This document shows positions 5,657 through 6,805 of a stretch of DNA of 6,805 bases, in pieces. Source of the stretch: Bacteroidales bacterium UBA932 (GTDB lineage: Bacteria; Bacteroidota; Bacteroidia; Bacteroidales; UBA932); contig DBDM01000018.1 of assembly GCA_002293585.1 (NCBI GenBank), positions 268 to 7,072 on the forward strand, given 5' to 3'. The notes beneath the pieces are model-generated. The model was not told the origin of the DNA. It was given only the letters and a program-made list of their open reading frames with translations, and did no database searches. Numbering within the stretch: the first letter of the stretch is position 1; every line of letters begins with the position of its first letter. The position numbers were made by a program, and so were the translations under genes.

Positions 5657-6688
5657 ATGCAAGAATTTTTACTTGGAAAAACACCCGATGAGTTGTCCGC
5701 ACTCATGAAAGAACTGGGCTTGCCCGCGTTCACCGGCAAACAGATAGCCGACTGGTTATACAAGAAACACGCCGCTACCATCGACGAAATGACCAACCTG
5801 TCGAAGGCCGCCCGTCAATTGCTGAATGAAAAATTCACCGTTGGCGGTTCCGCGCCGCTCACCGTGCAAGCGTCGGCCGACGGCACCCGCAAATACCTGT
5901 TCCCCCTGGCGGGCGGACAATGCGTGGAGACCGTGATGATTCCCGAGGCCGACCGTGCTACGCTCTGCGTGTCGTCGCAAGCCGGTTGCCGCATGGGCTG
6001 CCGTTTCTGCATGACGGCGCGGCAGGGCTTTCAGGCGCAGCTCACAGCCGGCGAAATCATCAGCCAGTTCCGCAACGTGCCCGAGCGCGACCGCCTCACC
6101 AACGCCGTATACATGGGCATGGGCGAGCCGATGGATAACCTCGACAATGTGCTTAAAAGCTTGGAGATATTGACTGCGCCCTGGGGTTTCGGCTGGAGCC
6201 CGCGCCGGATCACGGTGTCGAGCATCGGCGTACTGCCCGCGCTGCAGCGCTTCCTGGACGAAAGCGAGTGCCATCTGGCCATCAGCCTGCACAATCCTTT
6301 CGACGGGGAGCGGGCGGAGCTGATGCCCATGCAAAAGGCATGGCCGCTGGAGCAGGTGATGGAACTCATCCGGCAATATGACTGGACGGGACAGCGGCGC
6401 GTGAGTTTCGAGTATATCCTCTTCGACCGTTGGAACGACTCGCCCCGGCACGCCGCCGCACTGGCCAAGCTGTTGCAGGGATTGGAATGCCGCGTTAACC
6501 TGATTCGTTTTCATGCCATCCCCGACAGTCCGCTGCTGCCGGCGCTGGCAAGCCATGTAGAAAAATTCAAGAACGCCCTCATGGGCAAAGGGATCGTCAC
6601 CACCATCCGCGCTTCGCGGGGCGAGGACATCATGGCCGCCTGCGGCTTGCTGTCGACGAAGGAAGGGACTAAGGGATTAGGAGACTAA
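5657..6688 (+). CDS. rlmN: RlmN, radical-SAM 23S rRNA (A2503)/tRNA (A37) adenine-C2 methyltransferase
   Basis: RlmN methylates C2 of A2503 in 23S rRNA and of A37 in some tRNAs in the cytoplasm, using S-adenosylmethionine twice per reaction. The 343-residue protein has the N-terminal accessory domain (about 1-75, with K-IADWLYKK and IDEMTNLSK). It has ETVMIP (91-96) and then the iron-sulfur motif CxxxCxxC at Cys111, Cys115 and Cys118. GMGEPMDN (154-161) is the SAM-binding signature. Cys104 and Cys329 match the two catalytic cysteines (Cys118 and Cys355 of the E. coli enzyme), and the 7-residue step from Cys104 to Cys111 is as in E. coli. The enzyme therefore looks active. The last residues (about GTKGLGD) and the stop fall in an 8-bp repeat. 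The start at 5657 gives the usual N-terminus. The gene looks more G+C-rich than the tra genes. Confidence 0.96.
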   Translation: MQEFLLGKTPDELSALMKELGLPAFTGKQIADWLYKKHAATIDEMTNLSKAARQLLNEKFTVGGSAPLTVQASADGTRKYLFPLAGGQCVETVMIPEADRATLCVSSQAGCRMGCRFCMTARQGFQAQLTAGEIISQFRNVPERDRLTNAVYMGMGEPMDNLDNVLKSLEILTAPWGFGWSPRRITVSSIGVLPALQRFLDESECHLAISLHNPFDGERAELMPMQKAWPLEQVMELIRQYDWTGQRRVSFEYILFDRWNDSPRHAAALAKLLQGLECRVNLIRFHAIPDSPLLPALASHVEKFKNALMGKGIVTTIRASRGEDIMAACGLLSTKEGTKGLGD

Positions 6689-6746
6689 GAGACTAAGAGA
6701 CTAAGAGATTAGGGGATTAGGAGATTATGGGATTAAGGGATGAGAG
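6667..6746 (+). repeat. Tandem 8-bp repeat (GAYTARGR), ten units, spanning the rlmN stop
   Basis: Ten consecutive 8-bp units read GACTAAGG, GATTAGGA, three copies of GACTAAGA, GATTAGGG, GATTAGGA, GATTATGG, GATTAAGG and GATGAGAG. The first two units and part of the third encode the end of RlmN, including its TAA stop at 6686-6688; the rest lies beyond the gene. The strand is almost free of C. The same unit ends traF on the other strand at 4928-4953. Confidence 0.9.
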
Positions 6747-6793
6747 AAATCGATTAACGCTTAACTTATTAATTATAAACAAAATAATAAATT

Positions 6794-6805
6794 GATTGCT
6801 TCGTG
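6794..6805. repeat. Truncated start of a second palindromic repeat
   Basis: GATTGCTTCG at 6794-6803 is identical to the left arm of the palindrome at 4881-4890, and the window ends two bases later. It follows an A/T-rich stretch downstream of the rlmN repeat array. Only one arm is visible, so the hairpin cannot be confirmed. Confidence 0.5.

Noticed and set aside
5756..6556. Minus-strand open frame of 266 codons opposite rlmN
   Set aside because: His/Gln/Arg-rich composition typical of the antisense of a G+C-rich gene; rlmN on the other strand has all catalytic motifs.
6667..6746. CRISPR array or telomere-like repeat (GATTAGGG units)
   Set aside because: The units are 8 bp and directly adjacent with no spacers, so it is not CRISPR; the TTAGGG resemblance is limited to single variant units inside a bacterial gene end.

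Overview
The window looks like chromosomal DNA of a member of the Bacteroidota, probably Bacteroidales-like. The evidence is a Bacteroidota-type conjugation (tra) gene order, a TAnnTTTG-type -7 promoter element before rlmN (with a one-mismatch match before the tra genes), and A/T-rich leaders without Shine-Dalgarno motifs. It holds two transcription units that diverge from a 128-bp A/T-rich intergenic region (5529-5656).

Leftward unit (minus strand, 5528 down to 1): a compact run of type IV secretion / conjugation genes in the order known from Bacteroides conjugative transposons. These are traE (VirB2-like pilin), traF (VirB3-like), traG (VirB4 ATPase), traI (secreted helical protein in the VirB5 position), traJ (VirB6-like polytopic protein), traK (VirB8-like) and the first 73 codons of a single-pass membrane protein that is probably TraM/VirB10-like. 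Apart from the 154-bp traF-traG gap, the genes are separated by 0-6 bp or overlap (traJ/traK by 22 bp), so they are probably one translationally coupled operon. TraG is the motor; TraE, TraF, TraI, TraJ, TraK and the partial protein would make the pilus and inner-membrane/periplasmic channel. No relaxase, coupling protein, integrase, tRNA gene or attachment site is visible, so it cannot be said from this window whether the element is mobile.

Rightward unit (plus strand, 5657-6688): an intact rlmN, encoding the radical-SAM 23S rRNA/tRNA adenine-C2 methyltransferase. It is a housekeeping gene and looks more G+C-rich than the tra genes.

The least expected feature is a set of short repeats. An 8-bp tandem repeat (consensus GAYTARGR) sits at the 3' end of both rlmN and traF, in the same reading frame relative to each gene, and encodes the last residues and the stop of RlmN and the C-terminal tail of TraF. 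Beyond the repeat, the traF copy is followed by a perfect-stem palindrome. The start of the same palindrome appears at the right window edge beyond rlmN. A third, GTTTACGG/GGTAAA-type degenerate repeat fills the remainder of the traF-traG gap. I saw no CRISPR array, RNA gene or insertion sequence.
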